In this document: positions 40,252 through 54,419 of the stretch, piece after piece
Layout of the letters: every line of letters starts with the position of its first letter
How positions within the stretch are numbered: position 1 is the first letter of the stretch
DNA from: Scleromitrula shiraiana
Taxonomy: Eukaryota; Ascomycota; Leotiomycetes; Helotiales; Sclerotiniaceae
Length of the DNA stretch: 64,000 bases
Reading direction: 5' to 3'
Assembly (NCBI GenBank): GCA_028455995.1
Contig: JABELC010000011.1
Location: 1,178,001 to 1,242,000, forward strand
Made by a program: the position numbers and the translations under genes
The notes under the pieces: model-generated
The model's database searches: none
Told to the model about the DNA's origin: nothing
The model's input: only the letters and a program-made list of their open reading frames with translations

Positions 40252-40883
40252 TTTAGCAACTTTAAGTTTATAAATAAAATTAATAATATTTTCAATAAAT
40301 CTATAATATATTTATATATATTCTTTAATTTATCAATATAATATCATAATGTTTTTTTATAGAAAAGATAATTGTTATAAATTATTTAATAATATTTAAT
40401 ATAATTTCTCAATTTTAATATTAAATAAATTGAAATATTAATCAAATTCTTTTTTTAGTTATTTATAACAATGTTTTTAAAATTTGGTTTATCTTATTAA
40501 TTGATAATATTTCAGAAACATTATTTATTTTTATATTTTCATTTAAATTTTTTAATTCATTTTTTTATAGTTATTGATAACACTATAGTATTAATATAAT
40601 AATGTGTAAAAACATCATTTTTTAATAAAATAAAAAATATAATTATAGTAAGTTTTTTTAGAATTTTTATGTATTTTTATATAAATTTATGATTTACATT
40701 ATTATTATTATTATTTTCTTTCTGTATTATTTGTACAAATTTTTAATAAATTAATTTAATATTAAATTAATCATATTGTTAAATATCAATTATTTATTTA
40801 ATCATTTTATAATAATTATAATATAATATCATGATTAAAAGAATTTTATATCTTTATAAATTAATATATTTGCTTTTTTTTTA
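40252..40883. other. Unclassified AT-rich DNA
   Basis: About 0.6 kb after LTR copy D. Somewhat less A/T-saturated than the LTR interior. It does not continue copy C, which would be expected if D had simply inserted into C. No repeat partner or open frame found. Confidence 0.4.
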
Positions 40884-41070
40884 TTAATTTTTGAAGAACG
40901 GGCGATCCGAGAGAGGCTCTACTTCGCCGGATAAAGCTTGCGAATAGAGAAACTTCATAGCATTGCTCCTTTGATATAGTGCAAGAACTATTAGAGTTTC
41001 GGATATTTAGAAAATATTTGTAAGGGGAAGATATGATATTAGTTATGTAGAAAAAGCTATACTACAATTA
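40884..41070. other. G+C island with short open stretches, unknown origin
   Basis: Bases 40893-41060 have nearly ordinary composition (for example GAAGAACGGGCGATCCGAG) in the midst of destroyed DNA. On the minus strand ATG at 40958-40956 opens a 24-codon frame ending at the TAA at 40884. A longer start-less minus-strand frame also stays open over about 60 codons. A plus-strand frame reads Glu-Glu-Arg-Ala-Ile-Arg-Glu-Arg-Leu-Tyr before a stop. None is recognisable, and short frames of this size are expected by chance. It could be a fragment of a single-copy sequence or a transposon end that escaped mutation. Confidence 0.4.
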
Positions 41071-42779
41071 ATTATATTTATTTTTTATATAAGATGATTA
41101 AGAAAATTTGTGTATATTTGATTTTAACATGTATTAATTATAAAAAATTCTATATAATAAATTTATCTTTTTATAATTTATTTAGAATTATCAATATTTA
41201 GATAATGAATGTTAAAAATTAAATTTTTAAAATTAAAAACAAAACTTTATGATAAAATAATTTTTTATTAAAATTTTTTAAATGAATTATAATAGAAATA
41301 AAAAAGGTAATTAAAGATGTATTTAAGAAAGTAATTAAATTAAATATAAATTCAATTTTAATATAAAAGTTTTAGATATTTTAAAATAATTATTTCAAAT
41401 TATTTTTTATTTTAATTTTTTATAAATATTTTTCAATTTTAAAGAATTATGATTAAATATTTTCATATATATTTTGAAAAATTATTAAATTATTATTTTT
41501 ATTTTTTTTATATTTTTTTAAAATTTTAATCTATTTATTTTAGATATATAAGAAAATATCTTTATAATTTAGATTACTAATATATATAATAAAGTAGATT
41601 AAGTTAAAATTAAATTAAAGATTTTTGAGTAATATTCATTTAAATAATAAATAATTCTTTTTATTATAATTAAAGATTTTAATATGTATTATTTTTAATA
41701 AAATTTTTAAGTTTTTAAATCAATTAGAATTAATAAGTTAATAAATTAAATCAAAAGTTAAAAGTTGGAATTTTTTAATAAATTAGATAAAAGAATTTTT
41801 TATTATTTTTATTTTATATAGAAATCGCTTTCGGATTTTATTTTAATGTTGATATTGTTAATTGAATAAATTGAGGATTAGTAAATTATTTAGGATATTG
41901 ATTTAGATTATTTTGGAATTTCGTTTATTTTAAAAAGTAATAATAATATAGATATAGTTAAAAACTTTTTTCAAAATCGATTTTATATTTACTAAATTGA
42001 TCAAGATCTTTTTTTAATATTATTAAATTCTTTTTTTCAAAAAGAATAATAATATTATTATTCAATTGAATCTATACAAACCTTTTAGTTAAAATAGAAA
42101 ACTTATTTCATTAAATAACTTCAAAACTTATTAATATCATTATTAGAGTTACTAAAATTAATATTTTATTAAAAAAGGCTTTTAATCTAAAATCTAAATT
42201 ATAATGGATTGTAGAAATCAAAGATTTTTATAAATCAATATTAATAATATAATAAATTCAAATTATTGTTATTAAATTATTTGATCTAAATATAGCTAAT
42301 TCTAGCATGATTTAAGATCAATCTTTTTATATTAGAAACATTTATTTTTAAATTATTAAATAAATAAAGTGATAATATTAAAATCAATTTTTTGAAAAAG
42401 AAAACTTTATATAGATATTTAAAATTTTTAATTATATAAAAGATTGAAAATTTATTGAAAATCTTTCAATTTATATAAATAATAATGATTTTAAAAAATT
42501 ATTTGATAATAAATATTTAATATTCTAAAAAACGCTTTTTTTTTATGAACATTTAGTTTAAAATAGAAAAGTTATTGATTTTCAAATATATGAAATTAGC
42601 TAAAATTGTTTTATCTTGAATTAGAAAATATTTTCTTGGTTAAAGTCAAAAAAAAAAACTTTAGGCTTAAATAAAATTATCTAAAAAATCATTTTTTATA
42701 TTTTTAAAGTATATTTAGATGCTTTTTTTTTATATTTATTTAAATTTTATTAATTATAAATATTATTTTCAATATTAGA
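41071..42779. other. Unclassified AT-rich DNA, probably 5' part of a LINE remnant
   Basis: Directly upstream of the reverse-transcriptase relic at 42780-43520 and in the right place for the LINE's endonuclease region, but no domain could be read and no alignment to another copy was convincing. Confidence 0.35.
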
Positions 42780-43520
42780 AATAAATAATAAAAATAATTT
42801 TAAAAAAGCTAGAAAATGTTATTATGCGATTATTAAAATATATTAAGGTATTATATTTTTTAATTATTCAAAAAAAAGTAAATGGAAAGATTTTAGCTTA
42901 AAGATTAGACTTTTTAATGAAAATAACGATATTATTTTATTATTTTTGAATTGATAAACAATTTAAAAAATTAGTAGTTAATGCAATGATATTTTTTATT
43001 AATAAAATCGAAAATAACAAACAATATAGATTTAAAGTATTAATTTCTTTTTTAATATAAAAAATATATTTGATTATATAGTTAAAAATTGATTATTAAT
43101 AATTTTCTAAAAATTATATTTATTAAAAAATTTGATTAATTAAATAAAGTTTTTTTTTAAATTGATATCTTTTATGATTATTATTTAATAAATAAATTAA
43201 AGAATTTCAAAATATTAAAATAAATATTTTGTAAAAATCTTTAATTTTTTTAATTTGATTTTTAATATATATTAAAAATCTATTTTATTTAATTTTAAAT
43301 TTTATTAAAATAGAGTTATATATAAATAATATTATTTTAATAATAATATTAATTAATTTTAAAAAAAATATTAAAATATTAAAAAGAAGAAATATATCAT
43401 TTATTTAAAAAAGATATTAAGAATAAAGTGAAATTTGATTTAATAAAGATAAATTTAATTTATTTTCTAATATTTAAATCAATAAAAAAGATATATATTA
43501 TATTTTTATATTATATTCAT
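42780..43520 (+). pseudogene. LINE reverse-transcriptase relic, core region
   Basis: Aligns with about 46600-47150. Around 43062-43098 is the remnant of the Lys-Ala-Phe-Asp-His-Ile-Val-Lys-Asn block, with a one-base length difference from its partner. 43319-43330 (TAT ATA AAT AAT) reads Tyr-Ile-Asn-Asn, the catalytic box with both Asp codons mutated. Many TAA and TAG stops. Boundaries are set only by where alignment is visible. Confidence 0.6.
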
Positions 43521-46500
43521 TATTATTATATATATAATAGATATTATTATTAATCTATAAATATATTTAAATCAAAATTAAATTTATTTTTTTTAAATTT
43601 ATTAAAATAAATCAATTATAAAAAAATATTATTAGATATTAATTTATTAAATTAATTAAAATTATTTTTTTTCATATAATAAATTTATAATAATTAAAAT
43701 CTCGATAAAATTCATTTTTAGCAATTTTAACAACTCTCTATATTATACAATTATTATAATAGCGTTAAAAAAAGACTACTTTCTACTCAAGCTAAATTGC
43801 TTATTAAACGTATATATTTGATCAAAAAATCAATAATCATCAATTTTATTTTTGAAATATATAATTTTATTATGAAAATTGTAAATATAAATATAAATAA
43901 TAAAAAATAAATAAAGCTTTTAAACTTTATTAAATTTTTTAAAAAATATATAAAAAAAAGAAAAATAATAATATTATTAAAGATCATTACATTTCAAATA
44001 ACAAATCTGCAATTTATTATAAAATTCAAAATTGTTAATTTATAGAATATTATAAAAAATATTGATATAAAAATATAAGATTTGATTAAAATTAAAATTA
44101 TAATTATATTAATTAAAATTAATATAAAATCAATCTCATTGTTTATTTTAATTTTTTTTTTAATTTCTTTTTTAGTTTTTGTTTTAATTATTATATTCTA
44201 AATAAATATCACTAATAATAATAATAATATTAAATAGATTAATATAATAATTAAAAATAAAAAATCCTTTTTAAAAATAAAAAAAAGCAATTTCAATAAA
44301 TTAATCTTAATTTATCTCAATTTAAATTCTTTATTTACTATTTCTTCTTTAAAATTTTAAAATATATTTAAAATTATTTTTGTGAATAAAAATATTAAAA
44401 ATCTAATTATTATTTTAATTATTAAATCATTTAATAAAATTTTTGTTATTATTATAATAAAAAATTATATATCGAAACTTTTTATAAAAAAGCAATTAAT
44501 TAAAAAAAAATTATTATATTTTAATTAATTCAAAAAAATAAATTATAGTTCAAAATAGTTTTTTATAAAATATTAATTATTAATTTTAATAATTTAAAAA
44601 AAAAGGAAAATTAATTAAAAACAAAATTCAAATTTTTAATAAAAGATTTATGATAATTAAATAACTATATTAATTATTATCTTTTGAAAAAAAACAAAAC
44701 TAAAAAACTAATTTAATAATAATAACTTTTATCATAAAACAAAAGGCTAACTATACAATATATCACTAATTTTATATCATTAATATTTTAATCAAAATTA
44801 AAAAACTTCATTTTTATATATTTTTAATTTAATATTTTAAATATCAAAAATTTAATTATTTAAATTGATATTACAAAAATAAATATAAATATTAATTCTC
44901 TAATAAAAATCATTTAATCAAAATATATTATTATAATATATATAAAATCAAAAATAACAAATTTATTTATATTACTCTAAAATATATTAATTACAAAAAA
45001 ATATATATAATAAATAATAAAATTTATAAAATTTCAAATATAATTGAAAATCAAATAATTATAACTTTATAAATTAAAAAAACTATCTAAAAATCATTCA
45101 AATAAATCTTTATAAAAATAAAATAAATATAAAAAATATTTTTTAAATAACAATTAAATTAAATGTAAATTTAATATTTATATAAAAGTCTTGAATTATC
45201 TAAAATTCAAATTTTTATTTTATTTTATATCTTAATTTTATTTAGATTTTTCTATTATCTTTAAATTTATTATATATTATAACTTATATCATAAAAAATA
45301 TCCAAATTTTAATAAAAATTACTCTAAATTCTTTATATAATCTTAATTTAATAATTTTAAATATTATTATAAATCAAAATAATAAAATATTAATTTATAA
45401 TATTTATCATAAAAGAAATCAAAACAAAATAAAGTCAATTTATATTTAATCAAATCTTTTATTTTTTATTAATTAATCCTAAAACAATTATTTTAAAAAA
45501 ATTTAATATTTACTATTTTTAATAAGATTTTTTATCCCTCAAATCTAATAATATAGATCAATTTATCAAATAAATTAAATCTAATAATTTAAAACTATAT
45601 AATAACTTAAAAGAAAAACCTTTTTTAAACCCTAAATAAAAAAAGAAATAATTTTTAACTTTGGTTTTATTAAAAAAATTAATATTAAAAATTGATGAAT
45701 CCTTTTCAAAACAAATTTAGATTACTATAATATTCTATTTTTAATCTAAAATCTGATTTTTATCAATATTTTTTTTATTTTAGAATGGTTTAATATCAAA
45801 AAAGCAAATTAATAAATCTTTTAATTTGAAATTATTAAATTTAATTCAATTTCCATTATTTATCTAAAAGAATTTATAGAGCTTTTAATTTTTTTTATTA
45901 ATATCAAATATTTAAACTAAACTACTAATTTTCTTAATTAAACAATAATAAATTTTATTAATTTTATCATAATTATAATTAAAACTAATATTTTCATCAA
46001 TAAATTAATATATTTATTTAAACTTTAATAAAATAATAAATTAAAATATTTGAAAAAAAAAATATTTCAGAAATAAAGAAAAAGTTATAAAAATATTATT
46101 AAATAAAACAAATTTTTTTAATTTAAAGCTGAATACTTTTTTTTAATTAAAAAAACTAAATATAATTATTAAAACTTTTTTTTAAAAACAAAGATTCTAA
46201 ATTTATTTTTAAAACAATAATATATATTGATAAACAAAAAATAAAGAAAATATTAATTATTTATCAATTAAATATGTAAATTTTTACTATTAATTTTAAA
46301 AAAAATGTATAAATCTTTTTATAACACTTTATTTCTTTCTTTTTTTTAAAACTTTTATTTTGAAATAAATAGATTATAAATTAAATTAATAAAATTAATT
46401 AAATTTAATATTATTAACGCTCTAAAATATTTAGTTAATGAAAATTAAAAATAAATCTTTAAACCTCAATCTAATTATTTATATTATTATTTAAAAAGTA

Positions 46501-46599
46501 TATAAATATATCTTTAAATAATTTTTCAAAGTTTATTTGATTTTATTTAAATTAAAATATTATTTAAAATATTAAAAATAAATTATAAAAACAATTTTG
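43521..46599. other. Unclassified AT-rich DNA
   Basis: About 3 kb with no terminal repeats. Slightly less degraded patches lie near 43730-43860 (ACTACTTTCTACTCAAGCTA). The 66-codon minus-strand frame at 43787-43987 is Phe/Ile/Leu-rich and has no counterpart elsewhere in the window; I do not call it a gene. The right-hand part probably holds the 5' region of the LINE ending at 49130. Confidence 0.35.
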
Positions 46600-49099
46600 A
46601 AAAAATCTAGAAGACTAAACTATTTTATTTTTAAAGTTTATTAAATAACTTTTTTATTAAATGATCTAGAAAAAGTCAATAAATAAATATTAACTAAGAA
46701 ATTAAATTATTTTATAAAAATCATTAATTTATTTTATTTTTTATAAATTAATAACTAATTCAAAAGATCGGCTATTAATATAATAATATTTCTTATAAAT
46801 AAAATTTAATTAAATAAAAAATTTAAATTAAAAATATCTATAATCTTTTTTAATATAAAAAAGCATTTAATCATATAGTTAAAAATCAATTATTAAACAT
46901 TTTAAAAAAATTAAGTCTTTTAATAAATTTAATAATATAAATAAAATTAAAAACTAAAATTTATATTTAATAAACAATTAAAAAGATTTAATCAAATCAA
47001 TATTAAAATGTTATAAAATAATTTGATTTTTGTTATTTTATTTTTAATTTATATAAAATTTTTTTATTAATATTTTAATATAAAAGTTTTATTATGTATT
47101 GATAATATAATTTTTATACTTTTTTTTATATTTTTTAAACAAAAATAAAACTATTTTAAAAAAAAAATCATTATATTATATTAAAAAAAAACTATTAATA
47201 TAATACAATTTAATATTATTAAAATTAAATTAAATTCTTTTATTAAAAATAAAAAAATCAAACTATTATACTTTTTAATCAAAAAATATCATAACTAAAA
47301 TATTTAATTTATTAATTAAATATATAATTTAATATTAATCTCATTTTTAAAAAATATATCAATATATATACTTAATAAATAAAATTAATATTTTATCATA
47401 TAATTAAATTTATAAATATTTAAAAAAAATTAAATATAATAATTATTTATCAAATCTAAACGATTTATATTATTAATATAATAAATTATAATTTAATAAT
47501 TTAATAAAAAAACCAATTAAAACTAATCAAATTTTTATAATAATTATAAAATCTAAAATTATAAAAAATCCTTAAAATCATTTAAATAATCTTTATATTA
47601 GCTATAAAAATTAAAACAAATTTACTTTTTTTTCAAATCGAATTAAATTTTAATATTAAAAAATATAATATTTCAATATTAAAATTTTTTTATTGATATT
47701 TTATTAATTAAATTATAATCAATAATAAAAAAATTCTATCTAATAAAACAAAACTATTAAAAAATTTATTTCAATTATAATATATTATAATAACTCATAA
47801 TAAACTCTATTTTTATTAATATTCTCTTAAATCAATTTATTAATTTCATTTTATTTCTTAAAATAAAGATATATTATACTTACTTTTAATTCATAAAATA
47901 TTAAAAAAAAAACAAAAGACTATTTAAACAAATTATTAATTATGAACTTTTCTATAAAATTCTTTTATTTAAATATATTTATATTTATGAATAAAACTAA
48001 AAAAATTTAATTAATATTAATATTATTTTATATAATTATAAATTAAAATTAGAAAATATTGAATAATACAATTTAAATTTCTTAAAAATTATATATAATC
48101 ATAAATTCAAAAAAATTATTTATATAATCAAAACAACAAATCAAATTATCAAATTAAACTATTTAAATTAAAAACTTTATTAAATAACTTTAAATAAAAT
48201 TAATAAATCAAAATTATAAAAATAATAAAATAAATCAAACCATACAAAACAGAAATCTCATTTTATTAAATTTTAAATTATATTAATATTATAAATAATA
48301 ATAAAATTAATAAATGCATTAAACTTATTATATAACAATATTTAAATTTAAATATAATCAACTTTACTATAATTAATATAAAACCTAACCAATTTAATTA
48401 ATATAAATAAAAATAAATATCAAAAATTAAAAAAATAATTTATAATAAAATATTTAATTGAAAAATTAAAAATAAAATTCTACTATCTAAAAACATAAAA
48501 CAAAAAATTAATAATACATTATTCTAATTAAAATCACAATATAAATACATTAAATCATATTTATTTAAATTAAAATATATTTTAAATAATTGTTATATAT
48601 ATAAAAAAAAACTTTAAAATATTTACTTTTAAAATATCAAAAATATTCAAAAATTCAAAAAAAACTAATTAATTTTAAAAAATATAAAAATTAAATTAAA
48701 AAAACAAACAAAAAACTTTGTTTAAATATAAAAATTAATCTAAAATCTATTATAAATAAAATATATCCAAAAAATAAAAATAGCCATTAAACTATAATAC
48801 TTAAAAATAAAAAAAAAACATTATTATAAAAAATAAATTAAAAAAAAAGAAAAAAATAAATAAATATTATTAATAAATAAAAAATAATTTCCAAAAAAAA
48901 CCTATAAAAAATTAAAACAAAAATAAAATTAAAACAAAAATAAAATTAAAAAAATTGTTTTTCTTGTTTTCTTCATTTTAGAACTAGACCTTTAATTCCT
49001 CTTTGAAACATATTAACTATAAAAATACAAATCTTTAATCATCGAAATATTAAACCTCGATAGTCTTATATAGTCAATGATTAAAACAAGACTTTAAAC

Positions 49100-49130
<31 letters not shown>
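46600..49130 (+). mobile_element. LINE copy with A30 tail, RIP-degraded
   Basis: Core of a non-LTR retrotransposon. In order: Lys-Ala-Phe-(Asn for Asp)-His-Ile-Val-Lys-Asn block at 46858-46896; catalytic box Cys-Ile-Asp-Asn at 47095-47106 (TGT ATT GAT AAT); a long AT-rich 3' region; a better-preserved 3' end (49000-49100); and exactly 30 adenines at 49101-49130. The 3' end matches the minus-strand elements at 25191 and 28469. In-frame TAA stops abound. The 5' limit is not visible. The domain order fits LINE/Tad1-like elements of fungi, but the clade cannot be decided. Confidence 0.78.
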
Positions 49131-49131
<1 letters not shown>

Positions 49132-52100
49132 AGTAATATTATAAAATTAAAAAGAATAATCAAATAATGAGAAATTTAGTTTAATATTAGATTGATCTTT
49201 GAGTACTATATTATAATTTAAATTTCATCAATAAAATCTGTTTTTCTTTATATAATAGAATTGATAAATTTAAAAAGAAAATTTTTATTATTTAATTTTT
49301 AATAATTATATTTCATGTATATTATAAATATTATTAAATACAAATCCTTTATTTAATAAAAAAGCTAAAAACATTTTATAAAATCTTTTTAAATATTATA
49401 AAATCTAATATTTTAAAAAATATTAAATATATTTTAAATTATATTAATTATTTTAATAAAAATAAAAGCGATCTTTAAACTTTTTATAATTTAATCAAAT
49501 CTAATAATTTAAAAATATATTATTTATATATTAAAATTTAATATTTTATATTTTATTAATAAAACTATATTATAGATTATAAATAATAAATTCAAGCTTA
49601 ATCAATATAAATAAACTAAAAAACAATTATATTAATTTAAAAAGATTTAAAACTTTATTCAAAAATTTATTGAATATAACTTTTTAAAAATTATTTAATT
49701 ATTTTATTCTTTATTTTAGAAAAAAAACTTTTTTTATAACAAAAATTAATATATTATTTAAAAACGATTATTTAAAAATATTTTATCAAAATATTATTGA
49801 ATATAAATAATATTATAAAAATATATATAAATGTTTTAACAATATTAAAAAATCGTAGAATAGAAATCGAATTAGTATCTTTTAATTCAGAAAAAAAAAA
49901 TCCTTTTAATTTAAAGCTAAATTTTTATTTATCAGATTTTGTTAAAGCCATAAATTTTAAATCAAATTAGTTTATTTATAATAAAAAGCTAAAAGCAATT
50001 ATATAAATATTTAAATATATTGATATTATTATTTAATTAGATTAGACTTGTAAAATATATATAAATAATCAAACCACGATTTTTTAATTCAAAACTTTTT
50101 TAAATAATCTAACATAAGCTTATTAAATCTAAATTTATATAATAATAAAACTAGTTTTTTTAAAAATACTATAATTAAGTTATATTAGATATTAAAATAC
50201 TATAATATTTTTAAAAAGAAAATAATAATTTAAATAATTAAAAAAGCGATTATAAATCCTTTAATTAAAATTAAAATCAGCTTTACTTTTTTAAAAGTAA
50301 AAACAAAAAAATAAATTTGATATAAATAATATAAAACTTTTAAATAGTATATAATAAAAACAGATAATTCAAGTTTTTATATAAGATTCTTTATTTAATT
50401 AAATATATAAATTTAACTTTTATAAAAAATAAAAAGCAAAATAATAAACTAATTTTTTTATTTCAAATTTAGATATAGATATTTCAAATTATATTTATAT
50501 AAAAAAGAATATATAAATATAAATAAATTTAGTTATAAATTATAAAAGATTTTAACGCACTTTTTATTTTTTTACAAAAAATATTGAAAATTAAAATAAT
50601 AATCAAAAAATAAAATAAAGATAAATCTTTTAAAAAACATTCTATTTTATTTCAAAATAAATATTAAAAAGACTTTAATCTTTTTAAAAATAAACTAAAT
50701 TAAGCTAAAAAAAAATAGAAAAAGAGAAATAAAAAATAAAGATAAAAAAGAAAATAAAAAAAATAAAGAAAAAAGATAATGAAAATATAAGGAAAAAAAT
50801 TAAATATTCATATTTTATTAAAAAAATATTTTTTCTTTATAATAAAACTAGATTTTTAATATTTTTTAGAACAAATTCATAATAACTAATTTATATTTTA
50901 AATAATTTTTAGGTTTATTAGGATTATTGAATTCTGATCGTTGTATATAGTTTTAGATTGATATAGGACGTTAAAATAAAAAATCAATCAATCAATCATA
51001 TTAATTTTTGAAAATATAATTATTTAAAATATAATTTTTCTTTTTATTAATATTAATATATTTGGAAATATAATATATTTATTAATAATAAAATAAATAA
51101 AAATATTAAAAATGATTTTTTTAAATTATATAATTTTGATTTTTATAAAGTTCATTATATTCTCTATATAACTATTATTTTTAATTTTGATTTCATTAAT
51201 TTTTAATATTTAATAGGTCTAAATATTATAATCCATATATTTAGAATATAATTGAAAATAGATATTAACACAAATTTAATTAATAATATATTTTTTATAA
51301 TAATTAAACATTTTATATAAATATAAATACAGAATTTCTTAACAATTTTTTATTTTATTATAATGTCTATATATTTTGAAATTATTAATATATTTGATTA
51401 AAAAGAGATATTTAATATATAATTCTATATAATATTTATATTATAAATATAAATTTGTTTATATATATATTATTTTTATAAAATATTTTTATATATATTT
51501 ATATTAATTATTATTTAATTTTAATATAACATTCTATTTAATTATTTCATTATATTTCAATTTTTGATAAACATAAAATTATAAATTATATTTATTTATA
51601 ATAATTATAATTTTATTTTTATTTTATATAGATAATAAGATTTCATATTCAAATTAATTATATTTCTATAATATTTTAATTTCGTTATATTTAAAATAAA
51701 TATATACATAAAAGTCATATTTCTTTTTATATTATTTATATTTTAATGAATAATATTTAATATTATATAATTTTAAAATTTTTTATTTTTAAGTTTAAAT
51801 AATAATCAAATTATAAATTAATAAAATTATATAGCTTAATTCTTAATAAAAGTTCATTATAAATAAATAATGAATGAACTTCATTAAAAAATAAAATAAT
51901 AAAATAAACAAAAATATATATTTATAAGTAGTTTTATTATATTTAAATTGAAAACATTTTTTATATGTATAAATTATTAAATTTAAAAATTATAATAACT
52001 TCAAATATATAAAAATACATAATTATAATCATAAAATTAAATTAAGAAAAATTTAAATCGATTTATAAATATAAAAAATATCTATATTGAAATTTTAATT

Positions 52101-54419
52101 AAAAATATTTAATTTAAATGAATATATATATTAAATATAATAATGATATTTTTATTACTTACATAATCAATATTTTTAAATATTTTTTTAAATCTAATTT
52201 TTGAAAATATTTTTAAAAAATTAAATATTAATGAAATTCAAATCTCTTTTTTTGATTTTGATATAATAATTTATGTAATAACTATTTTTAAAAAAATAAA
52301 TTAATTTAATATTAATTTTAAGAATTCAAATATTTCAATTTTATTTTAATAATAATATACAAAATCTTAATCTAATTTATAATCATTAATTAATATTAAA
52401 TACATCTAAAAAAAATAAAAGATATTATAAAAAAAAAATTCTTATAATAATATAATACTTATTCATAAATTTAAAATAAATTATATGAACTAAAAGATTA
52501 TATAATCTTTTAATATTATATAATAGTAATTAATATATAATATATAATGTATATTTGATCAATTCATATTAATAATATCATAATCAAAATAATAATAAAA
52601 ATTATAGATTATTTTAATTTAAAATTATTTCAATATTATAAATTATTTTAAAAACAAAATTCATAATAAAAAGAATTAAAAAATTCTATTGTAATTTTAT
52701 ATATAAATTTACAAAAAATCAATTTTATAAACAATTTATTTTTATCCCTTTATATATATATAATAATAATTTTAAAAAGAATTGTCAATATTAATTTAGA
52801 TTAATTAAATATAAATTATATATTATATATTAATTAATATTATATAATATTAAAATATTATATATTTTTATTAATTTATATAATTTGTTTTAGATTCATG
52901 AATAATTATTATATTACTATAAAAATCTCTTTTTTTATATAATATATTCTATTTGCTTTTAAATATATTTAATAAATATTTCAAAATTCAAATTTGAATT
53001 ATATAAATTTTATTCAAAAAATTTTAACTTATGAAATATCAATGTAGAAAATTTTAATTTACAATATTTTATTAATAAAAATTATTGATATAAAAATCAT
53101 TAATATATTCTTTATACTCTAATTATATAAAAATAAATTTAATTATAATATAATTTTTATTCATTTTGATATATAGAGTTTATTTATTCTTTTTTATTTT
53201 AATATCATTTTATATTTATATTTTAAAATTTTATATTACTAATCTATATATGATAAATAAAAAGAGTTTATTATATTATTAATATATATTTTTAATTTTT
53301 TTATATATATAATAATTTTGAAATTTGAAATCACATTTTTTTTAAATTAAATATAGATGATATTAATAATATTTTATTTAATTTAATTTGATTAATTATT
53401 AATTATTTTCATTATAATTTCAAAAATCTATTTTATTATAAATTTATTATTAAATTATATTTTACTTAATATTTGATAATTTTACTTAACTATTTAAAAA
53501 TAAGTTTTATATATATATATAAAATAGTAATAATATTTATTATATTTTGTATATTTATTAATTTCTTTTATGAATAAATTTTTAATTCATAATTTATTTT
53601 AAAATGCTTTTTATTATATATAATATAATATTTAAATTATTTATAAAACAATCATAATTTTAAATACATTAAATATTTTTTATTTACTATAATAATTATT
53701 TATATATATATATACTAGAATTAATTCTTTTATTTAATAAATTATAATTTCATTTTTATTGTATTATTTTAAATATTTCGATTATTAATATTTTGACAAT
53801 AAATAAATATTTTATTTATATATTTTAAATAAAACAAAAACAATATATTTGTTTTTTACCATATATTATTTAATTTAATCGATTTTTTTTAAAGTTATTT
53901 ATATCAAATCAAGTTTTATCTAATTAATTTATTTTATTTATATTTTAAAGATTATTATAACTTTTATAAACATTATCATTATTACTATATATATCTTTTT
54001 TATTTTTTATATAAATTCTAATATTTTAGATTGTATTTAAATAATATTTATTATTTATAAAATATATAATTAAATACTTCATAATAATTTAAATAGTTTA
54101 TTTTGTAATTTTAATATTAAAATCTGATGAACATTTATAGATTATAATTAATCTATTTTATTTCAATATCTTTCTTTTTATCATAAATAAAACATAATTT
54201 ATTATTTTTATATTCTTTTTAAATTTATGTTCAATTTCTTCTTTATTATATATATATTTCTTTTTGTATATTTATTATTAATATTATAATAAAAATTTTT
54301 TTTAAATAATTAATTTCTGTTATTAATTTAAGATATTTTAATTCAAATACTTTAATTAATAGAATTATATTATTATTAATATAATAATTATTATATTATT
54401 AATATGATAATTATAATAT
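49131..54419. other. Unclassified AT-rich DNA, about 5.3 kb
   Basis: No convincing match to the four families. 49840-50600 has scattered G and C and may be another decayed coding transposon. 50700-50810 is an A/G-rich tract. 50930-50990 is a short G+C patch (GAATTCTGATCGTTGTATAT) followed by (AATC)4. 51000-54400 is saturated A/T. No open frame exceeds what composition predicts. Confidence 0.35.
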
